A DNA stretch of 64,000 bases. It comes from Pedobacter sp. AJM (GTDB lineage: Bacteria > Bacteroidota > Bacteroidia > Sphingobacteriales > Sphingobacteriaceae). This document shows positions 1 through 8,009 of this stretch, one piece after another (positions within the stretch are counted from its first letter, which is position 1; each line of letters opens with the position of its first letter). The notes under the pieces were generated by a model, which did not search any database, was not told where the DNA came from, and saw nothing but the letters and a program-made list of their open reading frames with translations. The position numbers were made by a program, and so were the translations under genes. The stretch spans positions 42,613 to 106,612 of the forward strand of contig NZ_NHOT01000014.1 of assembly GCF_002197755.1 (NCBI RefSeq). The letters run 5' to 3'.

Positions 1-649
1 TTATATTTACTATTTAAAGAAACAGTAAATGTAAGTAGTATAATGGGAATGCATGTTACTTATTTCATAGCCTGCATGCTGTGCCAACTTTGGATTAAGG
101 CGCATTTCCGTATTCGGGGTTAGAAGCAATAACCTGAATCTTTGGAAATTGTATGATTCAGCTAACGGAACAACTCCGGTTGGCTAACAATATCTTTTAG
201 TCTAACTGCCCTATTATGAGGCAAAATGTGTTTTTATGACTTACAGAAGAAAGTTACGAACAGACTTTAAAACTGCAAAATCTTCCTTCGTTACTTAATT
301 ATTAAGTTTTTTTAAAAAAAAACTAATACTGCCTTACTTGCTATGTTTCTTCTGATTTTTTTTCCGTTCACAAGCTATTAGTATTCTTTTGACAACCATT
401 GATTATGACTAGGCCTGATTTTTAAACGGTAATCACTTGTAATAGTTCAGAAAAACTTTTTCAACCGGTAGAGCATTAAATAACCTATTATGATTCAGAT
501 ACTAAGTTTTCTCCCTGCAGCAAACAACCGTTTTTCAAAATTTAGTGGAATTCTTTCTGCACCTTTCCAACTTTCTATTAAATTTAACTAAGCCGCGAAA
601 CTTCGGAAAGCTGGCTGACCATTACCTTCAATTTTAGAAAAAACTACTA
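1..649. other. gene-poor stretch, no gene seen
   Basis: No convincing reading frame, RNA or hairpin terminator is visible on either strand; only very short open frames occur. The region lies on the 3' side of the minus-strand tRNA-Pro genes, a common place for integrated elements and their remains, but no integrase or att repeat was recognised. Confidence 0.5.
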
Positions 650-1203
650 ATGAATATAAGAGAATTATTTGATTATTTTAAAAAAGGAACTGGAATCCAA
701 ATCCCTCAAAACGTTGTCGAAAATTATTTGAGTGGTAAATATGATAATTCATAGTTTATCAGGCTTTTCAAACGTCAAGTTGACTCTATAGAGATAGGCT
801 CTTATCTTGAGTTGGGTGCGGAAACGCTTGACTACAGTATTGTTAATCAGTCGGGACAAACGGTCGAGCGGAGTGGTTATGTTAATGGTCATAGAGACCC
901 GGCGTCCAGAGTAATTTTGCTCCCGGGAGAGAAACTTCAAAAAGTAGTACGGGATGATGCTCCTTACAAAGGATGCAGTATGTGGGTCCTATTTGATACC
1001 CAAAAAACAGGTGTGAAAATGGATATGGAATTTGTATATAACAATCATAAAAAGACTGTTTATCATTATTGTCCTGATCTGTTATTGTAAATGAGCAGAA
1101 AAATATCTTCAACTACACGTACAACAATGAAAACATGGAAGTTTACACTATAACATCCGAAGATTATCTGATGGCAGTCAATTGTGGCGGAAACTGCAAT
1201 TAA
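650..1203 (+). pseudogene. probable decayed gene of unknown function (nonsense codon plus frameshift)
   Basis: An ATG at 650 opens a frame that meets TAG at 752-754. The same frame then stays open to TAA at 1088-1090 (the part from TTG 812 is 92 codons). A shift into the next frame near 1080 continues without a stop through residues reading VNEQKNIF to a Cys-rich end (MAVNCGGNCN) at TAA 1203. A rho-independent terminator follows 20 bases later. Together the pieces would make one protein of about 185 residues, so I read this as one gene broken by a stop and a frameshift. I do not recognise the family; the middle part looks beta-rich and soluble. Alternatively 812-1090 may be a short independent gene starting at TTG. 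Confidence 0.4.
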
Positions 1204-1222
1204 TCTCAACCATTTTTTAAAG

Positions 1223-1248
1223 TGGCCTTAAAAAAGGCCATTTTTTTT
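1223..1248 (+). terminator. rho-independent terminator
   Basis: TGGCCTT and AAGGCCA arms with an AAAA loop are followed by eight T. It sits 20 bases after the TAA at 1203, which supports the decayed frame once having been a transcribed gene ending there. Confidence 0.7.
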
Positions 1249-1249
1249 A

Positions 1250-1634
1250 CTTGTAATGTTTCAGGGTGATAAACTTACTGAAGCGTTACTTTCATCACTC
1301 ACTGCACATAGAGTTTTCCATATTCATCATTTGACGAATATGGAACAGGATAAACCATGACATAAATAAGATTGATAAAAAAGGCAAAATCCTATAGGCT
1401 GTAAAAACAGGTGCTGGTATATTATGGAATAGTTGTGTTATGGTTATCATGCAGATTGATCGTCAATGAAAGAACCTAAATTCACTAGTAGTTAAATCAC
1501 AAAAACTTTAGTAGATACCTTTCAATAATCATCATCCAATTCGTCAGCTAAATTAATTATGCGTTTTAAATCCAACACAAATGTGTTCGAGAAAATGTCA
1601 GTGAGGTTCACACCAAAGACTATCAAAATGTATA
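1250..1634. other. gene-poor stretch, no gene seen
   Basis: Only very short open frames on both strands. A hairpin closes the region on the right, but no gene could be assigned to it. Confidence 0.5.
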
Positions 1635-1668
1635 AAACCCTGCAATCGCAAGATTAGCAGGGTTTTTG
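1635..1668 (+). terminator. hairpin with T-run, candidate terminator
   Basis: AAACCCTGC and GCAGGGTTT form a nine-base-pair stem (1635-1643 with 1657-1665) followed by a T-rich tail. No plus-strand gene precedes it closely, so it may belong to lost gene content. Confidence 0.5.
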
Positions 1669-1710
1669 CTTTTAGGGAATTGCCAAAAATCGCATGAATT
1701 TTTAGGATTT

Positions 1711-1752
1711 GACATAAAAAACAAACCCCCTAAATTTATTATTTAGAGGGTT
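1711..1752 (-). terminator. terminator of the tRNA operon
   Basis: On the minus strand an interrupted stem (1741-1752 with 1724-1735, one mismatch) is followed by a T-rich run (complement of the A-run at 1715-1720). It lies just beyond the 3' end of the last tRNA-Pro. Confidence 0.65.
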
Positions 1753-1763
1753 CTTCTGTTTTG

Positions 1764-1837
1764 TCGGGGTGGCAGGATTCGAACCTACGACCTCCTGCTC
1801 CCAAAGCAGGCGCGATACCGGGCTACGCTACACCCCG
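1764..1837 (-). tRNA. tRNA-Pro(UGG), copy 2 of the operon
   Basis: The minus strand folds as a complete cloverleaf of 74 nt including the discriminator A. It has a seven-pair acceptor stem beginning C1-G72 as in bacterial tRNA-Pro, anticodon loop TTTGGGA with anticodon UGG, and the GTTCGAATC T-arm. CCA is not encoded. It differs from the neighbouring copy only at the 5:68 acceptor pair (G-C here). Short plus-strand open frames across the tRNAs are translation artefacts. Confidence 0.95.
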
Positions 1838-1890
1838 AACTCAGGTATCACCTTTTTTGTAATCCTTTTGAAAAGTGGATTGAACTTTTG

Positions 1891-1964
1891 TCGGGATGGC
1901 AGGATTCGAACCTACGACCTCCTGCTCCCAAAGCAGGCGCGATACCGGGCTACGCTACATCCCG
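1891..1964 (-). tRNA. tRNA-Pro(UGG), copy 1 of the operon
   Basis: Same cloverleaf and UGG anticodon as the copy at 1764-1837. The acceptor stem carries A-U instead of G-C at pair 5:68, a compensatory double change. The sequence just upstream of each copy (1838-1858 and 1965-1985 on the plus strand) is also related, pointing to a tandem duplication with a unit of about 127 bp. Confidence 0.95.
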
Positions 1965-2063
1965 AACTTGGTATCTCCTTTTTATTTCCCTATTTCTAAG
2001 GGCTGCAAAGTAACGGTTTTAAAATGACATTTTCATTTTTTTTTATTACTTTTTTTCTTCGTG

Positions 2064-2150
2064 CGGTGAGGGCGGGATTCGAACCCGCGGTACCGTTACC
2101 AGTACGACAGTTTAGCAAACTGTTCCTTTCGGCCTCTCAGGCACCTCACC
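2064..2150 (-). tRNA. tRNA-Ser(GCU)
   Basis: An 87-nt minus-strand cloverleaf with acceptor stem GGTGAGG, the long variable arm typical of class II tRNA-Ser, and anticodon loop TTGCTAA with anticodon GCU. CCA is not encoded. It is the first gene of a three-tRNA operon and is followed by the two tRNA-Pro copies. Confidence 0.95.
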
Positions 2151-2195
2151 TTTTCAACCTTCAAATTTGTCCTACCGACCTTGTTTTGAGGTCTG

Positions 2196-2225
2196 CAAAT
2201 ATAGTAAAACAAGTTATTCTACAAA
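2196..2225 (-). promoter_or_regulatory. promoter of the tRNA operon
   Basis: On the minus strand TTTG (2222-2225), 18 bases, then TATATTTG (2196-2203), a perfect match to the Bacteroidota -7 consensus TAnnTTTG. It is 45 bases upstream of tRNA-Ser and lies in the gap after the 7TM-HD gene. Confidence 0.65.
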
Positions 2226-2231
2226 AAAAAA

Positions 2232-4310
2232 TTATAAAACTTGTTGATAATCTATCCGCACATGATAGATACTCATCAGCATCGTCTTGAATATCAATTT
2301 GATAGTTTCAATATCTTTTAATGTCAAATCGCAGTTATCCAATTGATTTTGCTCCAATTTGTAATTAATTATCCTTTCAACGATGTCATTTATGCTCTGT
2401 GCATCCGGATTTTTGAGGCTCCTTGAGGCTGCTTCTACTGAATCTGCCAGCATCAATACACCTGTTTCCTTACTAAAAGGGATTGGTCCGGGGTAGCGGA
2501 AAATGTTTTCATCCACAAATTTTTCAGGAGAATTTTTTAAAAACGACTGATAAAAATAATCTACCCGAGTATTCCCGTGGTGGGTCCGGATAAAATCGAT
2601 AATTGCTTCCGGAATTAAGTTTTTCCTTAAAATCTCAATGCCTTTGTGTACATGCTGGATAATAATCTGTGCACTCTGCTCATATGGAAGTTTATCATGC
2701 GGACTAACTGCTGTATTCTGATTTTCGATGAAGTATTGAGGGTTATCAACTTTTCCGATATCATGATATAGCGCCCCCGCCCTGACCAGCACCGAATTAC
2801 CACCGATTTTAAATATAGCCGCCTCTGCCAGGTTAGCCACCTGCAAGGAGTGCTGAAAGGTACCAGGAGCTTTAAAGGCCAGCTCACGAAGTAATTTATT
2901 GTTTGTATTGGTGAGCTCAATTAGAGCGACATCAGAAGTAATTCCAAAAATACGCTCAAATAAATAGATGAGCGGATAAGCAAGAAGAGATAGCAATACA
3001 CTAAAGATAAAAGGAATAAAATTTGCCCACTCAATTTCGCGGAAAGAACCTTCCCTCAATAATGCAATGCCTACAAATGAAACAAAATAAGCCAATAAAA
3101 TAAATAGCGCAGACACCAGGAACCGTTCCCGCTTAACGAAATTTTTAATACTAAAAATGGCAACCATGCCTGCTGTAACCTGATAAAAAACAAACTCGAA
3201 ACTATTAGCCACAAAGAAACCGGCAATTAAAATCACCAGCAAATGAAGATAGAGTGCCAGCCTGGTATCAAAAAGAATCCGGATAATAATAGGCACCACA
3301 CAAAATGGAATATAATACAAACTGGGGATTTCCATTTTAATGGCCCAGGTAAGTGCCAGCAGCATGCCGGTAGTTACAATCAGGATTAAGGACAGCTGGC
3401 GGTTATCGGAGAAGATATCCCTGCGAAACAGAAAAAGAAACGACATCAGGATGGCGAGCATGAAACTCACCAGCACGACCTGCCCCAGATATACCAATGC
3501 ACGGCTGCCAATGGTTTTAGTTTGCGCATCGTAGGTAGCCTTATAAGATTCAAGCTTTTGATAAATTTCTTCATCAATCACATCGTTTTTAGAAACAATC
3601 AGCTCCCCTTTCTGCACCATCCCTTTGGTAGTCGAAATATTATCAACAGTATTTTGCTGAATAATCTGGGTTAAACGCTCATCAAAAATGATATTTGGTG
3701 TAATATGGTCTTCAGCCAGGTTAGCCACCAGGTCACTCATCACCTGGTTTGGAGACTGAAAGTTATGCTTGAAATAAAGTAAGGCCGTTTCAACCGTAAA
3801 CACATCCTGCGTATTTTTTTGTTTAGCTACATTATTTTCCATCAGCGAAAAATCATAGTTTTTGCCATTCGTTTGCTGCTTGGCATTTAAACTGATGATT
3901 CCACGTGTATAAATATTGTTTAGCAGGCGGTAAGATTCTGTTTTAAACCTGATCTTATCTTTTTCATCCAGTTGGGTAGATTTCCATTTAATATCAAATT
4001 CGTTTGTAAAGGCTTCCAAGGCATTCCTGCCAATGGTCTGATCATACTGGTAAACAGGCAAAACATCTTTAAGCGCTTTCTTCTTATCCGTATTTACCTG
4101 AGGATTAGTCTTGAGAATAGCGAAGCTGAACGGAGAAATTAAGTCTTTATTCATCCACACTTTGCCCTTTTCAAACTCATACCTAAACCTGGGTTGCTTA
4201 GGAAGAAACAGTGTGATAACGAACACTGTAAAAAGCATCATCACATACTTCAGGTTGGATGAATACTTACGATAAAGGATTTTATGTGAATTTTTCTTGA
4301 TTTTGGCCAA
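2232..4310 (-). CDS. 7TM-HD membrane phosphohydrolase, PgpH-type cyclic-di-AMP phosphodiesterase
   Basis: A 692-residue protein. It has a membrane segment near residues 23-40, a large extracytoplasmic region to about 265 (7TMR-HDED type), a block of about seven membrane helices (270-455) and a C-terminal cytoplasmic HD domain. The HD metal site is visible as a His near 488 and YHDIGK near 515-520, with a later RTHHGNT motif. In the PgpH family this enzyme degrades the second messenger c-di-AMP; the function here is inferred from this architecture. The start is TTG at 4310: an in-frame stop lies seven codons upstream and no ATG lies between. It is read away from the SPFH gene. Confidence 0.85.
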   Translation of the reverse strand: MAKIKKNSHKILYRKYSSNLKYVMMLFTVFVITLFLPKQPRFRYEFEKGKVWMNKDLISPFSFAILKTNPQVNTDKKKALKDVLPVYQYDQTIGRNALEAFTNEFDIKWKSTQLDEKDKIRFKTESYRLLNNIYTRGIISLNAKQQTNGKNYDFSLMENNVAKQKNTQDVFTVETALLYFKHNFQSPNQVMSDLVANLAEDHITPNIIFDERLTQIIQQNTVDNISTTKGMVQKGELIVSKNDVIDEEIYQKLESYKATYDAQTKTIGSRALVYLGQVVLVSFMLAILMSFLFLFRRDIFSDNRQLSLILIVTTGMLLALTWAIKMEIPSLYYIPFCVVPIIIRILFDTRLALYLHLLVILIAGFFVANSFEFVFYQVTAGMVAIFSIKNFVKRERFLVSALFILLAYFVSFVGIALLREGSFREIEWANFIPFIFSVLLSLLAYPLIYLFERIFGITSDVALIELTNTNNKLLRELAFKAPGTFQHSLQVANLAEAAIFKIGGNSVLVRAGALYHDIGKVDNPQYFIENQNTAVSPHDKLPYEQSAQIIIQHVHKGIEILRKNLIPEAIIDFIRTHHGNTRVDYFYQSFLKNSPEKFVDENIFRYPGPIPFSKETGVLMLADSVEAASRSLKNPDAQSINDIVERIINYKLEQNQLDNCDLTLKDIETIKLIFKTMLMSIYHVRIDYQQVL

Positions 4311-4428
4311 AACGATCTGATTATTGTATTGTCAAAAATAGCATTTTTATCTAATATACTTTTTAATGATTTTGTTTGGTATTACCAGATTTTATAATTT
4401 ACTTTATGATATCAAATTAATATCAATT

Positions 4429-5286
4429 ATGTATCAGGAAAAAATCATTAGCCCGCCATCCGGGTATTTAACATTTGTATTATCTTTAGTATTATTGGCG
4501 GGTGCCATATTCTGCTTTTTTTCTCAGCTCTTCGTCTGGGGCAGCATCATATTAGCCGTTGATCTTTTTCTGGTTTTTCCGGGCTTTCTGATTATAAATC
4601 CTAATCAGTCGATGGTGTTAACCTTATTTGGAAAGTATATTGGCACGGTAAAAGCAGATGGTTTTTTCTGGGTGAATCCACTTACCTCCAAAAGAAAATT
4701 ATCGTTAAAAGCAAATAACCTTAACGGCCAGCAATTAAAAGTGAATGATAAGTTGGGTAATCCCATTGAAATTGCTGCCGTGGTAGTGTGGAAGGTAAAT
4801 GAAACGGCAAAGGCCGTTTTTGCTGTGGAAAACTACATGCAATATGTAAATATCCAAAGTGAAGCCGCCGTTAGACATCTGGCTAATATATTTCCTTATG
4901 ATCATGCTGAAGGCGAAGAAACAAGCATTACTTTAAAAGATGGCGCGGAGCAGGTAAGTGAAATTTTAGAGAAAGAATTAACCGAGCGACTTTCCAGAGC
5001 AGGAATTGATGTCTTAGAAGCACGTATTTCTCACCTGGCTTATGCTCCCGAAATTGCCAGCGCTATGCTACAAAGGCAACAGGCTACAGCGGTAATTGCA
5101 GCCCGTAAATTAATTGTAGAAGGTGCTGTGGGAATGGTTGAAATGGCATTGGAAAAGTTATCAGAAAAAGGAATTGTAGAACTTGATGAAGAACGTAAAG
5201 CCGCAATGGTGAGTAATTTATTGGTGGTGCTTTGCGGCGACAGGCATGTACAACCTGTAGTTAATACAGGAACACTTTATAATTAA
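4429..5286 (+). CDS. SPFH (band 7) domain membrane protein
   Basis: 285 residues from the ATG at 4429; a longer frame from 4366 adds 21 unlikely residues. Two membrane segments lie at the N-terminus (about residues 13-50), followed by an SPFH/prohibitin-like domain starting near NPNQSMVLTLFGKYIGTV. A helical stretch rich in Glu and Ala (ASAMLQRQQATAVIAARK) is typical of SPFH oligomerisation regions. Proteins of this family form membrane scaffolds or microdomains and sometimes chaperone proteases. A small ribbon-helix-helix gene follows at 5478, probably in the same transcript. The exact cellular role is unknown. Confidence 0.85.
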   Translation: MYQEKIISPPSGYLTFVLSLVLLAGAIFCFFSQLFVWGSIILAVDLFLVFPGFLIINPNQSMVLTLFGKYIGTVKADGFFWVNPLTSKRKLSLKANNLNGQQLKVNDKLGNPIEIAAVVVWKVNETAKAVFAVENYMQYVNIQSEAAVRHLANIFPYDHAEGEETSITLKDGAEQVSEILEKELTERLSRAGIDVLEARISHLAYAPEIASAMLQRQQATAVIAARKLIVEGAVGMVEMALEKLSEKGIVELDEERKAAMVSNLLVVLCGDRHVQPVVNTGTLYN

Positions 5287-5287
5287 T

Positions 5288-5456
5288 ATGGAATTAGAGG
5301 AAAAGCAATCAGCATGGCGTCGCCTACCAGTATTTGCCTTTACAGTTTAAATATAAAATGCAAAGCTGGATTAACATAGAAAAAGCATACCTCCCAAACT
5401 ATGATGCTGTTTCTGAATATGGAGGAGTTACTCATCAATATAAAAACAAGATATAA
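5288..5456 (+). other. interval with two very short frames of doubtful coding value
   Basis: Between the SPFH and RHH genes two short frames occur: ATG 5288 (20 codons, ends 5350) and ATG 5358 (32 codons, ends 5456). Both are tiny and unrecognised. They could be remnants of a small gene that once lay between the pair, or plain leader sequence. Confidence 0.3.
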
Positions 5457-5477
5457 GGTAAAAGCAATACAATAGAT

Positions 5478-5645
5478 ATGGCGGAGAAAGATAAAAAAGC
5501 TTTTGTGTTGAGGATTAGTCCAGCTTTATTGAAAGAGGTAGAAATATGGGCTGCAGATGAATTCAGAAGCACTAACGGACAGATTGAATTTCTGCTGAAT
5601 CAGGCAATAAAATCAAGAAAAAAAGGAAAAGCGAAAGAGGAATAA
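5478..5645 (+). CDS. small ribbon-helix-helix (Arc-like) protein
   Basis: 55 residues, basic. The start AFVLRISPALLKEVEIWA has the beta strand plus first helix pattern of Arc/MetJ-type DNA-binding proteins, and STNGQIEFLLNQAI gives the second helix. The tail is Lys-rich. Such proteins bind operators as dimers. Its position after the SPFH gene suggests cotranscription; whether it controls that gene is an inference. It has no toxin-like neighbour here. Confidence 0.7.
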   Translation: MAEKDKKAFVLRISPALLKEVEIWAADEFRSTNGQIEFLLNQAIKSRKKGKAKEE

Positions 5646-5792
5646 AATAAGCTTATGATTCTTTATAAAACTATTTTCACGCCCATTGTTTTAGTCTTAG
5701 ATTTAAGTTAAAAATGACGCCTGATTCATTTTCTGCTATCAAAAATGTATAACTTAGCGGTCTAACCAAAAAGTTCATAAAAATTTTAATTC

Positions 5793-6968
5793 ATGAAAGA
5801 AGTCGTAATCGTATCAGCGGTAAGAACACCAATTGGCAGTTTTGGAGGCGCATTATCTTCATTTTCGGCCACTCAGCTGGGTGGTTTCGCCATCAAAGCT
5901 GCAATAGAAAAAGCAGGTTTGACACCAGAACACATTCAGGAAGTTTATATGGGCAATGTGTTGTCGGCAAATTTAGGACAGGCACCCGCTACACAAGCCG
6001 CAAAACTTGCAGGCTTACCAGATATACCTGCTACCACCATCAATAAAGTTTGTGCTTCAGGCACCAAAGCCATTATGCTGGCGGCACAAAGCATTGCCAA
6101 CGGTGATCAGGATATTATTATTGCCGGCGGTATGGAAAGCATGAGCAATGTACCTTATTACCTGGATAAAGCCAGAAATGGTTACCGGCTGGGGCATGGT
6201 CAAATTACCGATGGATTGGTGAAAGACGGGCTATGGGATGTTTATAATGATTACCATATGGGTTCAGCAGCTGAGCTTTGTGCCACCGATTGTCATATCA
6301 GCCGCGAAGATCAGGACAATTTCGCCATTGCATCTTATAAAAGAGCACAGCAGGCACAAACCACCGGAAAGTTTGCTGCTGAAATTATAGCCATAGAAGT
6401 AAAAGATAGAAAAGGTGAAATCACAATCGTGGATACAGATGAGGAACCAACTGCGGTTAAATTTGATAAAATTCCTTCACTGAAGCCCGTATTTAAAAAA
6501 GATGGAACCGTAACTGCGGCCAATGCTTCTACTTTGAATGATGGTGCAGCAGCAATAGTTTTAATGAGCGCAGATAAGGCAAAAGAACTGGGCATCAAAC
6601 CATTGGCTAAAATATTAGGTTATGCAGATGCGCAACAAGCCCCTGAATGGTTTACAACTGCTCCTTCAAAGGCCATTCCTTTGGCCTTGCAAAAAGCCAA
6701 TATCGATATAAAAGACGTTGACTATTTTGAAATTAACGAAGCATTTTCTGTGGTTTCTATTGCCAATAACCAGAAACTGAGTTTAAATGAAAACCGGGTG
6801 AATGTAAATGGTGGCGCTGTTTCCCTGGGCCATCCGCTTGGTGCATCTGGTGCCAGAATAGTAGTGACCCTACTATCTGTTCTCGAACAAAATAATGGGA
6901 AAATTGGTGTAGCCGGAATCTGTAACGGTGGCGGCGGTGCCAGTGCGTTGGTGATTGAGAAAATTTAA
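5793..6968 (+). CDS. acetyl-CoA C-acetyltransferase (thiolase)
   Basis: 391 residues, the usual length for a biosynthetic or degradative thiolase. The acylated Cys is in KVCASGTKA (about residue 88), the catalytic His in GHPLGASGAR (about 347), and the second Cys in GICNGGGGAS (about 376). It condenses two acetyl-CoA to acetoacetyl-CoA or cleaves it. The start ATG at 5793 gives the family N-terminus (KEVVIVSAVRTPIG). A secreted protein of unknown role begins three bases after the stop. With the CoA-transferase ScoAB at 44-45.5 kb it could take part in acetoacetate use. Confidence 0.95.
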   Translation: MKEVVIVSAVRTPIGSFGGALSSFSATQLGGFAIKAAIEKAGLTPEHIQEVYMGNVLSANLGQAPATQAAKLAGLPDIPATTINKVCASGTKAIMLAAQSIANGDQDIIIAGGMESMSNVPYYLDKARNGYRLGHGQITDGLVKDGLWDVYNDYHMGSAAELCATDCHISREDQDNFAIASYKRAQQAQTTGKFAAEIIAIEVKDRKGEITIVDTDEEPTAVKFDKIPSLKPVFKKDGTVTAANASTLNDGAAAIVLMSADKAKELGIKPLAKILGYADAQQAPEWFTTAPSKAIPLALQKANIDIKDVDYFEINEAFSVVSIANNQKLSLNENRVNVNGGAVSLGHPLGASGARIVVTLLSVLEQNNGKIGVAGICNGGGGASALVIEKI

Positions 6969-6971
6969 TAC

Positions 6972-7865
6972 ATGAAGCTTAAATACTGCGGCATATTGAT
7001 TATTGCTTTGCTCGCTTTGCGTACCCAGGCGCAGCAAAGCAATAAAAAAATGGATGTTTTTCAGGATTCCCTGATCCGGATCGCAACGTCTACTATTGCC
7101 GCTGAAACCGATGTTAAAAAAACAACCAGCAATAGCATTTTTATCAAAACACTGGTAGAAGCCCTGAAAATGCAAAATTCTTTTACTTACCCTTTTGATT
7201 CTTTAAAAAACGTTTCAGTAATTCCATCGCCCGACAGGTCTTTCCGGATCTTGAGCTGGTATGTTCAGCAGGAAAATGGCACCTACCGTTATTTCGGAAC
7301 CATCCAGATGAATACTGGCGGCGGTCCCTTAAAGCTCTATCCGTTAATTGATCAAACGGACAACATTACAGATGCAAATGCGGTAACCAATCATCAAAAA
7401 TGGTTTGGAGCGCGTTATTATGAGATTGTTCCGGTAACCAGCGGAAACCGCAAGCCTTATTACGTGTTGCTCGGTTGGAAAGGAAATACTTCAAGTTCCA
7501 CTAAAAAGGTGATCGAGATCCTTTCCTTTGATCAGGAGCAGGTCATTTTCGGCGCACCGGTTTTCGATGGAAAAGACCTTCAGCATAAAAACCGGGTAAT
7601 CTTTGAATATACCAAATCAAATGCAATGACGCTTAAAGTGGATCAAAAAGCCGGCATGATCGTTTTTGACCACCTTGCTCCGGTAGACGCTGAAATGGAA
7701 GGCAGATATGAATTTTATGCATCAGATGGCACCTTCGATGGCTTCAAAATTATTGGCGGAAAACTTAAATTACAGGAAGGACTGGAACTCAATAACGATC
7801 CTCACACCATGGATGAGCAATATGCTGATCCAAAGAAAAATGTTAAACCCATCAGAAAGTTTTAA
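6972..7865 (+). CDS. secreted protein of unknown function
   Basis: 297 residues with a clear signal peptide (basic start, LIIALLALRTQAQ, cleavage near residue 20). The mature part is rich in aromatic and polar residues and has no motif I recognise. The start lies three bases after the thiolase stop, so the two are probably cotranscribed, but a link to acyl-CoA metabolism would be a guess. I believe similar secreted proteins exist in related Bacteroidota. Confidence 0.7.
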   Translation: MKLKYCGILIIALLALRTQAQQSNKKMDVFQDSLIRIATSTIAAETDVKKTTSNSIFIKTLVEALKMQNSFTYPFDSLKNVSVIPSPDRSFRILSWYVQQENGTYRYFGTIQMNTGGGPLKLYPLIDQTDNITDANAVTNHQKWFGARYYEIVPVTSGNRKPYYVLLGWKGNTSSSTKKVIEILSFDQEQVIFGAPVFDGKDLQHKNRVIFEYTKSNAMTLKVDQKAGMIVFDHLAPVDAEMEGRYEFYASDGTFDGFKIIGGKLKLQEGLELNNDPHTMDEQYADPKKNVKPIRKF

Positions 7866-7911
7866 TTTCCATTATCTTAACCTGTTCATTACCATTCCGG
7901 TAACTTAAAAA

Positions 7912-7943
7912 TTTGTGAGTTTGCCCTCCGCTGACTATATTGC
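7912..7943 (+). promoter_or_regulatory. candidate promoter of the peptide transporter pair
   Basis: TTTG (7912-7915), 20 bases, then TATATTG (7936-7942) resembles the Bacteroidota -33/-7 promoter. It sits about 67 bases upstream of the first POT gene. Confidence 0.45.
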
Positions 7944-8009
7944 GCCTTGCAAATAAGCTAAAACAACACACAAATTCTGAATTCTTCAACTAAAACCAAT
8001 AAATGTTTT

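Noticed and set aside
1..1760. Genomic island inserted at the tRNA-Pro gene
   Set aside because: The region is gene-poor beside the tRNA 3' end, but no integrase, no direct repeat of the tRNA end and no mobility gene are visible.
1769..1999. Plus-strand reading frame of 76 codons
   Set aside because: It runs through the two tRNA-Pro genes in antisense and its repeated peptide mirrors the tRNA duplication; a well-known annotation artefact.
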